From Syntrophomonas sp. (GTDB taxonomy: Bacteria; Bacillota; Syntrophomonadia; Syntrophomonadales; Syntrophomonadaceae): DNA of 37,313 nt. The DNA lies in contig JAENZE010000022.1 in assembly GCA_016841425.1 (NCBI GenBank), forward strand, positions 1-37,313. The letters are read 5' to 3'. The position numbers were made by a program, and so were the translations under genes. Numbering within the stretch: the stretch's first letter is position 1; every line of letters starts with the position of its first letter. Shown here one piece after another: positions 1 through 7,986 of the stretch. The notes beneath the pieces were generated by a model. That model saw only the letters and a program-made list of their open reading frames with translations. It was not told the DNA's origin and did not search any database.

Positions 1-86
1 GGGACGGTTACATTAACACCCTTCAAGAGTATTATCGTCATGACTATTGGGATTCTATTGAACAATCCGTTCAACTACAATTTACA

Positions 87-203
87 GGGGACGGTTCTTG
101 CGGTTACCAATTGGTTTTGGATCATGCCTTTATAATAATACCTCTACTACTTCCTGTTAATCGAGCTAATAATCGAAATCATTTAACCGCAAGAACCGTC
201 CCC
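87..203. repeat. MITE/REP-like element with 20-bp perfect inverted ends
   Basis: The arms at 87-106 (GGGGACGGTTCTTGCGGTTA) and 184-203 are exact reverse complements, separated by about 77 bases of AT-rich sequence. A partial copy of the tip (GGGACGGTTA) also opens the window at 1-10. The GGGGACGGTTC motif resembles palindromic repeats seen in many copies in Clostridia, often linked to REP-associated transposases (from memory, not searched). It lies beyond the end of the ars-like operon and could also act as a hairpin terminator. No gene is visible in 1-262. Confidence 0.65.
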
Positions 204-262
204 TTGGTTTACCTCTAACCAGGAATACCATATCATACTGTTGCTTGATCTCGCCTGCCTTT

Positions 263-685
263 TCAGACAATCTCTATAATGGGCTCGATTACTATTTGGC
301 TCTTCACCGACTCGGCAATAGTCGAATACTTGCGAGCCATTTTCAGGGCTCTTAAGACTACTTTTTCACTGCTATTGCGAACTTTTACGTGAGGCCGCAG
401 GGTTAGCGTCTTGAACCAGGAAGTCTGATCCAGGAATTCTTCCACTTCCCCTTCCGCTGTACATTCAAATGCTATCAACTCCAGTTTAAATCTCTCCGCC
501 GCCCAGATGACCATCATATGCACACAGGTGTTAACGGCCATCATATAGGCATCTTCAGGAGTCATCATATCCGGATGCCCATGCAGGGTAGGTGGAGCAG
601 AAAAATCCATTTCGATTCCGTTTTCGCAATAAGTATAGCCCAGATGTTCCCCTTTCCAGACCACTTTGTTGGTATATACGGCCAT
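263..685 (-). CDS. OsmC/Ohr-family protein lacking the second redox Cys
   Basis: This 140-residue protein matches the OsmC-like fold in length and layout: an N-terminal strand region, the central helix with a Cys in NTCVHMM (C54), then the strand with RPHVKV near residue 98 and the helix KMARKYSTIAESVKS. OsmC and Ohr hydroperoxidases use two Cys. The second normally falls in the KYC-like motif, but here position 121 is Ser, so classical peroxidase chemistry is unlikely. It may instead be a thiol or persulfide handling or binding protein. Its ATG overlaps the stop codon of the upstream DGC gene (TAATG), implying translational coupling. It is the last gene of the Acr3/GcvH-like/DGC operon. Confidence 0.8.
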   Translation of the reverse strand: MAVYTNKVVWKGEHLGYTYCENGIEMDFSAPPTLHGHPDMMTPEDAYMMAVNTCVHMMVIWAAERFKLELIAFECTAEGEVEEFLDQTSWFKTLTLRPHVKVRNSSEKVVLRALKMARKYSTIAESVKSQIVIEPIIEIV

Positions 686-1131
686 TATTCATCACCTTCC
701 TGGCCCAGTATTTCGTCTACTTTTTTTGCTATCTCTGCAGCTACCAGGTCAACTGCCTCTTTATCACTTTCGCTGAAGGTGCGGGGAGATTCTGACAGTT
801 CTAATCCAGCGTCTTTGATCATATCGGTTATTACAAATGAGTAGGCCGGTTTTCCGCTCAGTTTTTCGGTACTAATGGCACTGCATCGTTTCTCACAGCC
901 ATCTACGGTTATGGTGGGAAAGCGGGTCGCAAACTGCCGTTCGCCTTTATCTCCGGCTATAAATAGTGGCAGGCAGAGGGTAACTGCCTGACCTTTTCGC
1001 AGTTCATCCAAGACTTTGCGGCAGGCAAAACGAGTAATGGACCCGGCGCATATTTCCTCCCCATTGCAGGGGACGATACCCACTTTAACAGGTTTAGGGT
1101 TCTGGGGTATTTCTACTATGGCCTCAGACAT
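685..1131 (-). CDS. DGC-domain putative zinc-binding protein (copy 2)
   Basis: The 148-residue protein contains the Asp-Gly-Cys signature of the DGC domain family (PF08859), TVDGCEKRC, with the DGC at 77-79 and a further Cys at 83. Additional Cys at 22, 28, 37 and 53 give a likely metal- or thiol-binding cluster. The family's biochemical role is not established; it is usually annotated as putative zinc-binding. A GGAGG site precedes the ATG. The C-terminal tail after about residue 105 is acidic and helical and is absent from the shorter paralogue immediately upstream. It sits two bases from that paralogue and overlaps the OsmC gene, so all three are surely co-translated. Confidence 0.8.
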   Translation of the reverse strand: MSEAIVEIPQNPKPVKVGIVPCNGEEICAGSITRFACRKVLDELRKGQAVTLCLPLFIAGDKGERQFATRFPTITVDGCEKRCSAISTEKLSGKPAYSFVITDMIKDAGLELSESPRTFSESDKEAVDLVAAEIAKKVDEILGQEGDE

Positions 1132-1133
1132 AT

Positions 1134-1535
1134 TTATTCCTCCTTCATCCTACAGTCCACTTCACCGGATAATTTCTCGGCCAGGTAATGGGCCAGTTTA
1201 AAACCCGGTTCGCCTAGATTCAAAACCCCTTCCGGCTTGAGATCCCGATGATCTTTGAATACTTCCAGGGTACGGACTGCTTTGTCCACTTTCTTGCCTG
1301 TTGCTTCCACATTTTTCAGGGCACAGTCCTTGGCGCAGCCATCTACGGTAATTACGAAACTATCTTCCATCCGTTCCAGTGCTTCCGGGTCCCGTATCAT
1401 CAAGCGGCCCAGGCAGAGAGTATCCACCTGACCAGGCTTTAGGTCCTCAGCTAGTTCGTACGTCGCCTGACGCCCGATTTCTCCATATGCCTTGCCGATC
1501 CCGCTGCAGGGTAGTACCAGTATCTTTTTACCCAT
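1134..1535 (-). CDS. DGC-domain putative zinc-binding protein (copy 1)
   Basis: This 133-residue paralogue of the next gene has the DGC triad at 65-67 (TVDGCAKDC), with Cys at 10, 41 and 71 matching the Cys pattern of the neighbour. The N-terminus (KKILVLPCSGIG) looks like a Rossmann-type strand-loop with a Cys in the loop, as is usual for DGC proteins. A GGAGGAA ribosome site supports the ATG. It follows the GcvH-like gene by about 20 bases. Two adjacent DGC proteins next to a lipoyl carrier suggest sulfur or metalloid transfer chemistry, but that is inference. Confidence 0.8.
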   Translation of the reverse strand: MGKKILVLPCSGIGKAYGEIGRQATYELAEDLKPGQVDTLCLGRLMIRDPEALERMEDSFVITVDGCAKDCALKNVEATGKKVDKAVRTLEVFKDHRDLKPEGVLNLGEPGFKLAHYLAEKLSGEVDCRMKEE

Positions 1536-1556
1536 TATTTAAATTCCTCCCATACT

Positions 1557-2030
1557 CTAATCAGCCTGTTCCAGGTCAGCTCGTATTTTCCCTTCCATTA
1601 TCGGTAAGTACTCTTGAGAAGTCATCAATCTCGACTGATCTGCTTGCCAATCACCTGGATCAACCTGGAATATCCATCCTTCACCGTAGGCATCATTGTT
1701 AATAATCTCTGGTTCTTCTTCCAGTGCTGAATTCACTTGGGTAATGATTCCGCTGACCGGTGATATTATTGACACCGTCTGCTTGATGGTTTCAATAGTG
1801 CCTATCTCATCTCCAGCCCGAACCTTTTGCCCTTCGGTCGGCAGTTCGATAAAGGCAATATCACCGGCGTGGGTTTGCAGATAATCACTTATACCTACAA
1901 CTGCATATCCCTTGGCCTCACGTATCCAGAAGTCGTTGCCATCATAAAAGCAGGTTTTATCCACCTTAAATGTAAATTTGTCCCAGGTTATCTGAATATA
2001 ATTGCCATTTTCAATATAATCTTTACTCAT
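1557..2030 (-). CDS. GcvH-like lipoyl carrier protein
   Basis: The 157-residue protein follows the glycine cleavage H-protein plan: VVGISDYLQTHAGDIAFIELP near 44-64, then the lipoyl hairpin IGTIETIKQTVSIISP with the probable lipoylated Lys at 83, and the C-terminal part with EGWIFQVDP. True GcvH is typically around 130 residues; the 30-residue N-terminal extension with one Cys (27) is unusual. No gcvT or gcvP lies nearby. The neighbours are DGC proteins and an Acr3 permease, so a role outside glycine cleavage is likely. A perfect AGGAGG lies eight bases before the ATG. Confidence 0.8.
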   Translation of the reverse strand: MSKDYIENGNYIQITWDKFTFKVDKTCFYDGNDFWIREAKGYAVVGISDYLQTHAGDIAFIELPTEGQKVRAGDEIGTIETIKQTVSIISPVSGIITQVNSALEEEPEIINNDAYGEGWIFQVDPGDWQADQSRLMTSQEYLPIMEGKIRADLEQAD

Positions 2031-2078
2031 TGCAGATACCTCCTTTGTTTTGCTCTGATACTAATTACTTCGAGTCTG

Positions 2079-3140
2079 TTACTCCGTTGCCAGCTGGGGT
2101 TCAAAGTATTTTTTCTTCAATTTCAGTGCAACATTCACCAGCATTATCAGTACCGGAACTTCTACCAGAGGGCCGACAACAGTAGCAAAGGCCTGAGCAG
2201 AGTGTATACCAAAAACCGCAACCGCAACTGCTATAGCCAGTTCAAAGTCATTGCTCGCTGCAGTAAAAGAAACCGTTACTGTCCTCGGGTAATCGGCTCC
2301 TATCCATTTAGCAATAAAGAAGGTCACATACCACATAAACAGGAAGTATATAGTCAGGGGTATCATAACCCGCACAACATCCAGAGGCAGACTTAAGATC
2401 ACATTACCTTTTAGGGAAAACATAACCAGTATTGTGAACAGCAAAGCGATTAAGGTCAATTTGCTGATGCGAGGCAGAAAATTAGCTTCATACCAATCCC
2501 TGCTCGTGCGCCTGATCATAGTGGTACGGGTAATGAGAGCCGCAATAAATGGAATACCCAGATAAACGAAAACACTTTTAGCTATCTCCAACATCGATAC
2601 ATCGACTACTACGCTGGACAATCCCAACCAACGAGGGATAACCGCCAGGAAGATGTAAGCATAAACAGAGTAAGTAAGAACTTGAAATATAGCATTAAAA
2701 GCTACTAAACCGGCCACGTATTCGGAACTTCCTCCAGCCAGGTCATTCCATACCAGCACCATGGCAATACAGCGGGCCAGACCAACCAATATCACGCCAG
2801 CCATGAGTTCCGGCTTATCCGGCAGCAATACCACCGCCAGTATGAACATTACAATTGGACCTATGATCCAGTTCTGGATCAGCGAGAGGGCTAAGAGCTT
2901 CCGATCCTTGAACACTGTGGGCAGTTCCTCATATCGTACCTTGGCCAGAGGCGGGTACATCATAAGGATCAAACCTATCGCAATTGGAATGTTGGTGGTC
3001 CCGACCTGAAATTGGCCCCAGAAGTCGGATATTCGGGGATACACATAGCCTGCTCCTATCCCCACCGCCATGGCCAGGAATATCCACAAGGTAAGATAAC
3101 GATTCAAAAACGACAACCTGCTGCTAACTGATTCTCCCAT
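2079..3140 (-). CDS. acr3: Acr3-family arsenite efflux permease
   Basis: This 353-residue membrane protein has about ten hydrophobic segments and belongs to the bile acid/arsenite BART superfamily. The motif [16 protein letters not shown] carries the Cys (C124) conserved in Acr3 arsenite pumps, and [14 protein letters not shown] near the C-terminus carries the conserved Glu. Length matches the family. An upstream TTG at 3146 is in frame, but AGGAGG at 3149-3154 is ideally spaced for the ATG at 3140, so I use that start. It exports arsenite or a related oxyanion using the proton gradient. As first gene of the operon it sits behind a symmetric palindrome array that is probably the operator; no ArsR gene is in the window. 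Confidence 0.88.
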   Translation of the reverse strand: MGESVSSRLSFLNRYLTLWIFLAMAVGIGAGYVYPRISDFWGQFQVGTTNIPIAIGLILMMYPPLAKVRYEELPTVFKDRKLLALSLIQNWIIGPIVMFILAVVLLPDKPELMAGVILVGLARCIAMVLVWNDLAGGSSEYVAGLVAFNAIFQVLTYSVYAYIFLAVIPRWLGLSSVVVDVSMLEIAKSVFVYLGIPFIAALITRTTMIRRTSRDWYEANFLPRISKLTLIALLFTILVMFSLKGNVILSLPLDVVRVMIPLTIYFLFMWYVTFFIAKWIGADYPRTVTVSFTAASNDFELAIAVAVAVFGIHSAQAFATVVGPLVEVPVLIMLVNVALKLKKKYFEPQLATE

Positions 3141-3173
3141 ACACAAAACCTCCTAATACACATCAAATATACT

Positions 3174-3233
3174 TATGGCCATAGGCAAATTAATAACCGT
3201 ATGCATACGAATGTTTTACTTGCTATGGCCATA
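3174..3233. promoter_or_regulatory. Triple-palindrome operator region upstream of acr3
   Basis: Two copies of the 10-bp palindrome TATGGCCATA (3174-3183 and 3224-3233) flank the 12-bp palindrome CGTATGCATACG (3198-3209). The three centres are exactly 25 bp apart, so the 60-bp block is itself an imperfect dyad around 3203.5. It lies between the acr3 start and an extremely AT-rich stretch (3235-3295) with several TATAAT-like hexamers on the minus strand. This fits a repressor array just downstream of the promoter. Confidence 0.6.
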
Positions 3234-3301
3234 TCTTATTTATATATAATTATATTATAATATTTATATATATAATATAATTTATTAATGTAGCTTAAAA
3301 T

Positions 3302-3325
3302 AGTGAGATAATCAGTGAGATAATC
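3302..3325. repeat. Tandem 12-bp direct repeat
   Basis: AGTGAGATAATC occurs twice in immediate succession upstream of the acr3 promoter region. It could be an activator or regulator half-site pair, or just slippage. Nothing else recognisable lies in 3326-3484. Confidence 0.5.
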
Positions 3326-3484
3326 AGGAATTTGTGTTCTGATAGTTAGTTTAAGCCGTTTTTATAAATGTTGCTGGCAGAGCAAGTAAGCATCAATGTT
3401 CTTCCTGCCTATATCTCGAATCAAGTAGAAAGCCGAGAAGCCCTTCCACATATGCAAGGGTAGAGAGTATTCAACAGAGGTAAT

Positions 3485-4282
3485 TCATCGATTAAATCTT
3501 ATCCTGTCTTTATCAGAAGGAACACTTCTATATACTGTTTCCCATTTGCCGTCCCGAAATATTTCATATTGCTCAAAAGCGCAGGGAATACCCCTTGCTG
3601 AAAGCAAATCACTGCTGTCCATGAGCTGAAAATGAAGATGCGGAGCTGTTGAATTACCTGAATGCCCTACTTTCCCTAATACATCCCCTTTTTTTACAGT
3701 TTGACCTGCCGATACTGTAACGGACCCCGTTTGCAAATGTGCGAACGCGGCGTAAACATGATCAGAGCATTTCATAATAACATAGTTGCCTGCAACAGAC
3801 CTGATGTCATCTTTTTCAGGGTTAAATGTATAAGCATTCTTTAGAGCAACAAACAGATCAGAAGCCAGATGAACTCTCGGCCTTTCCTTATAGCCGTCTT
3901 CGGCTTTGATAATTTCCCCGTCACAAGACGCATATACTTCCTGCCCCCAGCAATAACACTTGTTTAAGGGAACGCCAAAGACGATAAACCGCGTCAGATT
4001 TGTCTGATAAAAGGGCCTCCCAGTTCTCGCCCAGTCAACCTGTAAAAAATCAAAAGCATAGCGCTCTCCCAATTGGTCTGTCCCATGGCTTGGAATCCTT
4101 TTTCCTGGTGTGTTAGGCGCCATCCATTCTCCTCTTAATGGAAATTCGACAATTACCGTATCATCAAATCCTTTCATTTCCACACTCCCCGTTCCGGAAT
4201 ACAAAACTTTATCCACCATGTCAGACAGAATAATGATCACAAGTAAACTGAGCATCAATCCTGCAGCTAAATGTTTTCGCAT
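3485..4282 (-). CDS. Secreted or membrane-anchored M23 (LytM-type) metallopeptidase
   Basis: A single N-terminal hydrophobic segment (about residues 5-22) is followed by a compact M23 domain. The zinc ligands are visible as SHGTDQLGERYAFDF (first His and Asp) and the HLHFQ motif near residue 217 (HxH). The GKVGHSGNSTAPHLHF core is typical of LytM/lysostaphin-type peptidoglycan endopeptidases. A Cys-rich KCYCWGQEVYASCDG patch may form disulfides. The longer GTG start at 4288 is less likely than the ATG at 4282, which has AGGG five bases upstream. The start overlaps the 3' end of the EFR1 gene, so both are co-translated. Substrate is unknown; peptidoglycan stem or bridge peptides are expected. 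Confidence 0.85.
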   Translation of the reverse strand: MRKHLAAGLMLSLLVIIILSDMVDKVLYSGTGSVEMKGFDDTVIVEFPLRGEWMAPNTPGKRIPSHGTDQLGERYAFDFLQVDWARTGRPFYQTNLTRFIVFGVPLNKCYCWGQEVYASCDGEIIKAEDGYKERPRVHLASDLFVALKNAYTFNPEKDDIRSVAGNYVIMKCSDHVYAAFAHLQTGSVTVSAGQTVKKGDVLGKVGHSGNSTAPHLHFQLMDSSDLLSARGIPCAFEQYEIFRDGKWETVYRSVPSDKDRIRFNR

Positions 4283-5061
4283 GAGCACCCTCTTTTAATA
4301 TCCGCAATCTTAACATTGGGATTGTGATACCTCCTGCGTCTGACTGTTTTTTTGCCATATTCTATTGCTTCACATGGACACCAGTGAATGCAGGCAAGGC
4401 ATCGCTCACAATTATGCTGCCAAACCGGACGCCGGTCTTCCATTTTTATATTGCATACCGGACATACTTCTGTGCAAAGGCCGCAGCCCGTACATTTGCC
4501 GGTCGTTAAAAACGCTTCGTCCCATTTATTGATATTTTTATACAGATAACTGCGATTTGTTATTTTACTCCACAACTCCGCTTTCCTTATCACCGGTTTC
4601 CGTTCACCACCAGCAATCGCTCTGGCGGCTTTATCCACCTTTACGTTGGCATCTCCCAATATTTGCCGAACCTTTTCAGATGAGGGAGCCTGATGACCCA
4701 CAATGTAGTTACCCGGCATCTTAACCTCTTCCGCATAAGATAAACGAATCCCTTTTCTGAACAGAATATCCTCCAGCATGCCCAAAGGGTTCGCCCTGGT
4801 TCCTCCGGAATTGGCGACCGCAAAACAATAGGTTCCTGGATTTATGACAAGTCTTTCGGCAAATCGCTTCACTAATCTGGGCAGCCCATTATAGAAAACT
4901 GGAAATATAAAACCAACAGATTCACCAGGACCGCCAACAGGTTCACCCGGTACCTGTGCAGTCATCGGCTTGATACTGCAATCTCCTAATTCTTTTGCGA
5001 TCTTACGGGCAATTTCCAGTGAATTGCCTGTCGCAGAAAAGTAAAATATTGTAAAGTCCAT
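4267..5061 (-). CDS. EFR1-family flavodoxin/ferredoxin fusion
   Basis: The N-terminal flavodoxin-like part begins MDFTIFYFSATGNS, the usual FMN phosphate-loop signature of EFR1 proteins. The C-terminal part carries two 4Fe-4S clusters: CTGCGLCTEVCPVC near 191-204 and CERCLACIHWCPC near 217-229. Length (264 residues) is normal. I chose the ATG at 5061 over the in-frame ATG at 5076 because AGGG lies five bases before it and family members begin exactly here. It is a cytoplasmic electron carrier of unknown partner. Directly downstream of a TetR gene and overlapping an M23 peptidase gene, it is probably under TetR control. Confidence 0.88.
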   Translation of the reverse strand: MDFTIFYFSATGNSLEIARKIAKELGDCSIKPMTAQVPGEPVGGPGESVGFIFPVFYNGLPRLVKRFAERLVINPGTYCFAVANSGGTRANPLGMLEDILFRKGIRLSYAEEVKMPGNYIVGHQAPSSEKVRQILGDANVKVDKAARAIAGGERKPVIRKAELWSKITNRSYLYKNINKWDEAFLTTGKCTGCGLCTEVCPVCNIKMEDRRPVWQHNCERCLACIHWCPCEAIEYGKKTVRRRRYHNPNVKIADIKRGCSCENI

Positions 5062-5081
5062 ATAAACCCTTCCCATAATTG

Positions 5082-5705
5082 TTATTTATAAAAGAGCTTT
5101 CTGAGTTCATTAAAATAACCATCTATTCGAGCAATAATCTTGTCATAATCGAATTCATTGTTTTCTAAGGTTCGAATATCCTCCAATATCTGATTTGTAA
5201 AACCGACATTCGCCCAAAATATCAGCTGCTTGCACCTTTCGAAGTCAAGACCTTCTCTGAATCTGGATTCATCAATCAAATCAAACATTGTCTCATAGCA
5301 TAACGATTGTTTACCCTTCAGTCTTTCCTCCAGTTCCTTATTAATTTCTTCAGACTTTGTGATGGTGCTGACCTTATTGAATTCGAAAATCCAAGGGTGC
5401 TTCCGCAGCAACTCAAGCTGAAGAAGATATGACTGCCGTAGTCTTTCAAAAATATCCCGTTCATTAAAATTCATTAATTCTAAATATTCGTTATTAATTA
5501 TGTCTGTGCAGTAATCGTAAAGGAATAGAAAAAGATCTTTTTTGCTATTTACATAATGGAACATTAACCCCTTTGAAATTCCGGATTCTTTTGCAATTAC
5601 ATTTGTCGATGCTTCATCAAATCCCTTAGTAGCAAATTCCTTTAATGCCGCGTTTAAGATAGCATCCCGTCTTTTTTCTTCAAGATCAACTAATTTTAAA
5701 AGCAT
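5082..5705 (-). CDS. TetR/AcrR-family transcriptional regulator
   Basis: The 207-residue protein has the TetR N-terminal helix-turn-helix: AILNAALKEFATKGFDEASTN, then IAKESGISKGLMFHYVNSKKDLF (about 15-60). The C-terminal half is all helical, as expected for ligand-binding and dimerisation. AGGTG lies five bases before the ATG. It heads an operon with the EFR1 and M23 genes, 20 bases apart. The inverted repeat in its own promoter implies autoregulation. Ligand cannot be told from sequence. Confidence 0.88.
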   Translation of the reverse strand: MLLKLVDLEEKRRDAILNAALKEFATKGFDEASTNVIAKESGISKGLMFHYVNSKKDLFLFLYDYCTDIINNEYLELMNFNERDIFERLRQSYLLQLELLRKHPWIFEFNKVSTITKSEEINKELEERLKGKQSLCYETMFDLIDESRFREGLDFERCKQLIFWANVGFTNQILEDIRTLENNEFDYDKIIARIDGYFNELRKLFYK

Positions 5706-5747
5706 GATATCACCTTATTCATTTTATTTACCTATCAGGTTAATATT

Positions 5748-5778
5748 ATTATATATCTCATTGACCTATTTGGTCAAT
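5748..5778 (-). promoter_or_regulatory. Sigma-A-like promoter with embedded TetR operator
   Basis: On the minus strand TTGACC (5772-5777) and TATAAT (5748-5753) are separated by 18 bases. A perfect 7-bp-arm inverted repeat, ATTGACCTATTTGGTCAAT (5760-5778), covers the -35 box and part of the spacer. This geometry fits TetR autorepression of the regulator-EFR1-M23 operon. Confidence 0.7.
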
Positions 5779-5952
5779 ATGTCGAGGAAAAAATTTTAAT
5801 TGTAGCAATCTCTTATTTAGTTTATCTTAGAAACAATTGAACTGTCAGACAAGTTGTTAGATACTTAAACGAGCGCCTTTAAACTTTTTCCTGGATTTTC
5901 TATTCTGAGATTTCATCCCTCCAATAACCATTTGTCATCTGTGAAAACGGCC

Positions 5953-5994
5953 AAAAAAGCGGGCCGAAAAATACACTTTTTCAGCCCGCTTTTT
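5953..5994. terminator. Bidirectional intrinsic terminator
   Basis: A long hairpin (AAAAAGCGGGC ... GCCCGCTTTTT, with an inner GAAAAA/TTTTTC pairing) has T-runs on both strands. On the minus strand it ends the long operon whose last clear gene is the TrmO-like fusion at 6428; no plus-strand gene feeds into it. Confidence 0.85.
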
Positions 5995-6343
5995 ACTCAT
6001 CAAAATAGGCCCCCCAGAAAACAATAAAAACCGCTCCGCTTAGATTATTTTCTTTAATAAACAAATAAATAGATCTAAATTATTTATGTGATTATGGTCG
6101 AATATCCACAAGGTAAAACCTGCCCATCTAAAAATACAGTGGCTGATTTTTGCATATATTGTGAAAGGTTGTTTGATGTGCAGATTTAATAATTATGACC
6201 TAAGGTGCGTTATTCATTCTAGAATTCGAATTTATGAACTCCTAAAATATTATTTATTGGCCTTTCTATGCCCAATTTAGCATTACGATTGCGTTGGACA
6301 GTTTGACAGGTTCCTTGTTCCAGTTTCTGTTTTAAATACTGGT
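5995..6343. other. Intergenic stretch, nothing recognised
   Basis: AT-rich sequence between the terminator and the GC-rich repeats. It holds no convincing gene or RNA. A short reading frame crosses the right part into the repeats but has no family resemblance. Confidence 0.5.
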
Positions 6344-6424
6344 CCAAGGGACGTGTCCCCGCGGGCCATGCTGAGCCAAGGGACCTGTCCCCGCGGTCCT
6401 GTCCCCGCGGTCTGTCCCCGCGGG
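6344..6424. repeat. GC-rich short repeat cluster (REP-like)
   Basis: The 20-mer core CCAAGGGACNTGTCCCCGCG occurs at 6344-6363 and 6376-6395, followed by two shorter units sharing TGTCCCCGCGG (6400-6410, 6413-6423). GGGACNTGTCCC is itself palindromic. The composition differs sharply from the surrounding AT-rich DNA. It directly abuts the stop codon of the TrmO-like gene. Confidence 0.65.
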
Positions 6425-6427
6425 CCA

Positions 6428-7255
6428 TTACTCCTGGAAGTTTATGATAAATAGCTGTTCATCTGCAGGTTCTAGAAGTTCGTCATTCGTTGCTTCATGT
6501 TTCACAGTTATGGTCAGGAGTTTCCCATCCTTTTCCCAGACGCTCTGTTCCAGCTCACTAGCATCGTTATATCTAAACCGGGGTGGATTGGCCAGACGGG
6601 CATTGCATAAACCCTGTAACACATCGGCCAGGCACGCTGAACCGCTTACAGTTATCTTTAACTCACTGGTATTTAGCTGACCAAAATAATCATCTGCGAT
6701 CAAGGCCATACGTACTCCAAGCAGCAGACCGGCACATTTCTCCTGATGGTGGTTCAATGCCTGCTTAAGAAAGATTTCCTGACGCATTTCCCGCTTTTTA
6801 GGGCGTATGTATGGGGTATGGGGAGAGAAAACGATTTCCTGCTCATAATAAGGTTTGATATCCAATACCGGGGTACCTTCTATAGCATCCAGGCCACTTA
6901 CATAAAGCAGATTATCCTCTACTCGTTCTAATCCGACCAGGGTCAACCCGATGGGGTTGGGCCGGCCTATGGCACGAATAGCAAAAACACCGTATTCCGG
7001 CAGATCAGAATTCACCTTGCCGGGAACCACCTTTAAAAGGTCACGGTCCGCCTTATGAAACCACATCTGTATCCACAGGTGAGAATTCTCAGTAATACGC
7101 AGCAAGCCCTGCTGGTATTCAGAAAATATTTCGATTACCGCATTGCCTCCTTTGATCGGAACATCGGCCGGCTCTTGATATTCACTTTTTACTATGCCTA
7201 TAGGCTTTAAGGTATAGATATCGGTTTCAACACTTGGAAACATTATATTGCACAT
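6428..7255 (-). CDS. TrmO/TsaA-domain protein fused to an FmdE-like domain
   Basis: Residues about 14-145 form a TsaA/TrmO domain (YTLKPIGIVKSEY, IGRPNPIGLT, EGTPVLDIKPY), the SAM-dependent family that methylates t6A37 in some tRNAs. Residues about 165-270 resemble FmdE: NHHQEKCAGLLLGVRMAL followed by SACLADVLQGL. FmdE is the small accessory subunit linked to Mo/W formylmethanofuran dehydrogenases. It closes the ECF transporter operon, 11 bases after EcfT. The start is uncertain: ATG at 7255, or ATG at 7243 (MFPSVETD). In some genomes TsaA-like proteins neighbour molybdenum-cofactor genes (recollection), so a role beyond tRNA is plausible here. Confidence 0.75.
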   Translation of the reverse strand: MCNIMFPSVETDIYTLKPIGIVKSEYQEPADVPIKGGNAVIEIFSEYQQGLLRITENSHLWIQMWFHKADRDLLKVVPGKVNSDLPEYGVFAIRAIGRPNPIGLTLVGLERVEDNLLYVSGLDAIEGTPVLDIKPYYEQEIVFSPHTPYIRPKKREMRQEIFLKQALNHHQEKCAGLLLGVRMALIADDYFGQLNTSELKITVSGSACLADVLQGLCNARLANPPRFRYNDASELEQSVWEKDGKLLTITVKHEATNDELLEPADEQLFIINFQE

Positions 7256-7266
7256 CCTTTCTTCAC

Positions 7267-7986
7267 TTAATAGCTAATGATAAGCATAAGGGTAATAGTA
7301 ATAAAAATCAGCATTACCGCATAATCTATCCAGATGAAATCCAACCTGCGCAGATAGGTGCGCCGGGGATAGGCCCGAAATCCCCGAGATTCCATAGCTA
7401 CAGCTAACTGCTGCGCTTTCAGCAGCGCTCCAAAAACCACCGGGAATAACAGACTGCGGAACAAATCTATTTTTCTCCCCCAGGATACCTGCTTCAGCTC
7501 CACCCCTCTTAACTGTATTGCGGTAACTACATTGACAAATTCATCCCTAAACAAGGGCAGGAAGCGCATGGCGATGGTTACCATAAAGGCCAATTCATAG
7601 GGTATTTTCCACTGAACCAGGCCTAAAATAAAATCCCTGGAGCTGAAAGTGGTGAAGATAAGGGCAGCGGATATTATGACTATGATCCGCAAAACCAGGC
7701 TGGCACCGGCCAGCAAACCCTGGCTGCTGACCAGGGCTGTAGACCCTAATGAGAGTAAGACTTCCCCGCCCCGGGTGAAGATACACTGGATGATAAAAAC
7801 AACCAGCATGAGCTGTAAGAAACGCTTCAAGTAAACCCATACCGAAGAGATGTCAATTCTAAACAGCAACAACAGCAGCAGGGTCACAAGCAGAAGGGGT
7901 AGCAGCTCCCCGGCACTGTTATAAATCAAAGCCAGGGTGGAGAGACAGATAACTATAACCATCTTCGTCCGGGGATCAAGTGTCAT
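7267..7986 (-). CDS. ecfT: ECF transporter transmembrane (EcfT) subunit
   Basis: This roughly 239-residue protein has five to six hydrophobic segments and the EcfT/CbiQ plan. LDPRTKMVIVICLS opens the protein, and the two cytoplasmic coupling motifs that contact the ATPases appear as AIQLRG and AMESRGF. An in-frame GTG start lies at 8016, but the ATG at 7986 has AAGGAA five bases upstream and starts MTLDPRTK, typical for the family. It overlaps the end of the second ATPase by 11 bases. It scaffolds the S component and the EcfA pair. Confidence 0.88.
   Translation of the reverse strand: MTLDPRTKMVIVICLSTLALIYNSAGELLPLLLVTLLLLLLFRIDISSVWVYLKRFLQLMLVVFIIQCIFTRGGEVLLSLGSTALVSSQGLLAGASLVLRIIVIISAALIFTTFSSRDFILGLVQWKIPYELAFMVTIAMRFLPLFRDEFVNVVTAIQLRGVELKQVSWGRKIDLFRSLLFPVVFGALLKAQQLAVAMESRGFRAYPRRTYLRRLDFIWIDYAVMLIFITITLMLIISY

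Noticed and set aside
1557-2030. Glycine cleavage system H protein proper
   Set aside because: No other gcv gene is nearby, and the protein has an extra N-terminal part and an arsenic/DGC context; kept only as GcvH-like.
6219-6428. Reading frame of 69 codons starting at the TrmO stop
   Set aside because: Half of it is the GC-rich repeat cluster, the start overlaps the stop without its own ribosome site, and no family pattern is seen.
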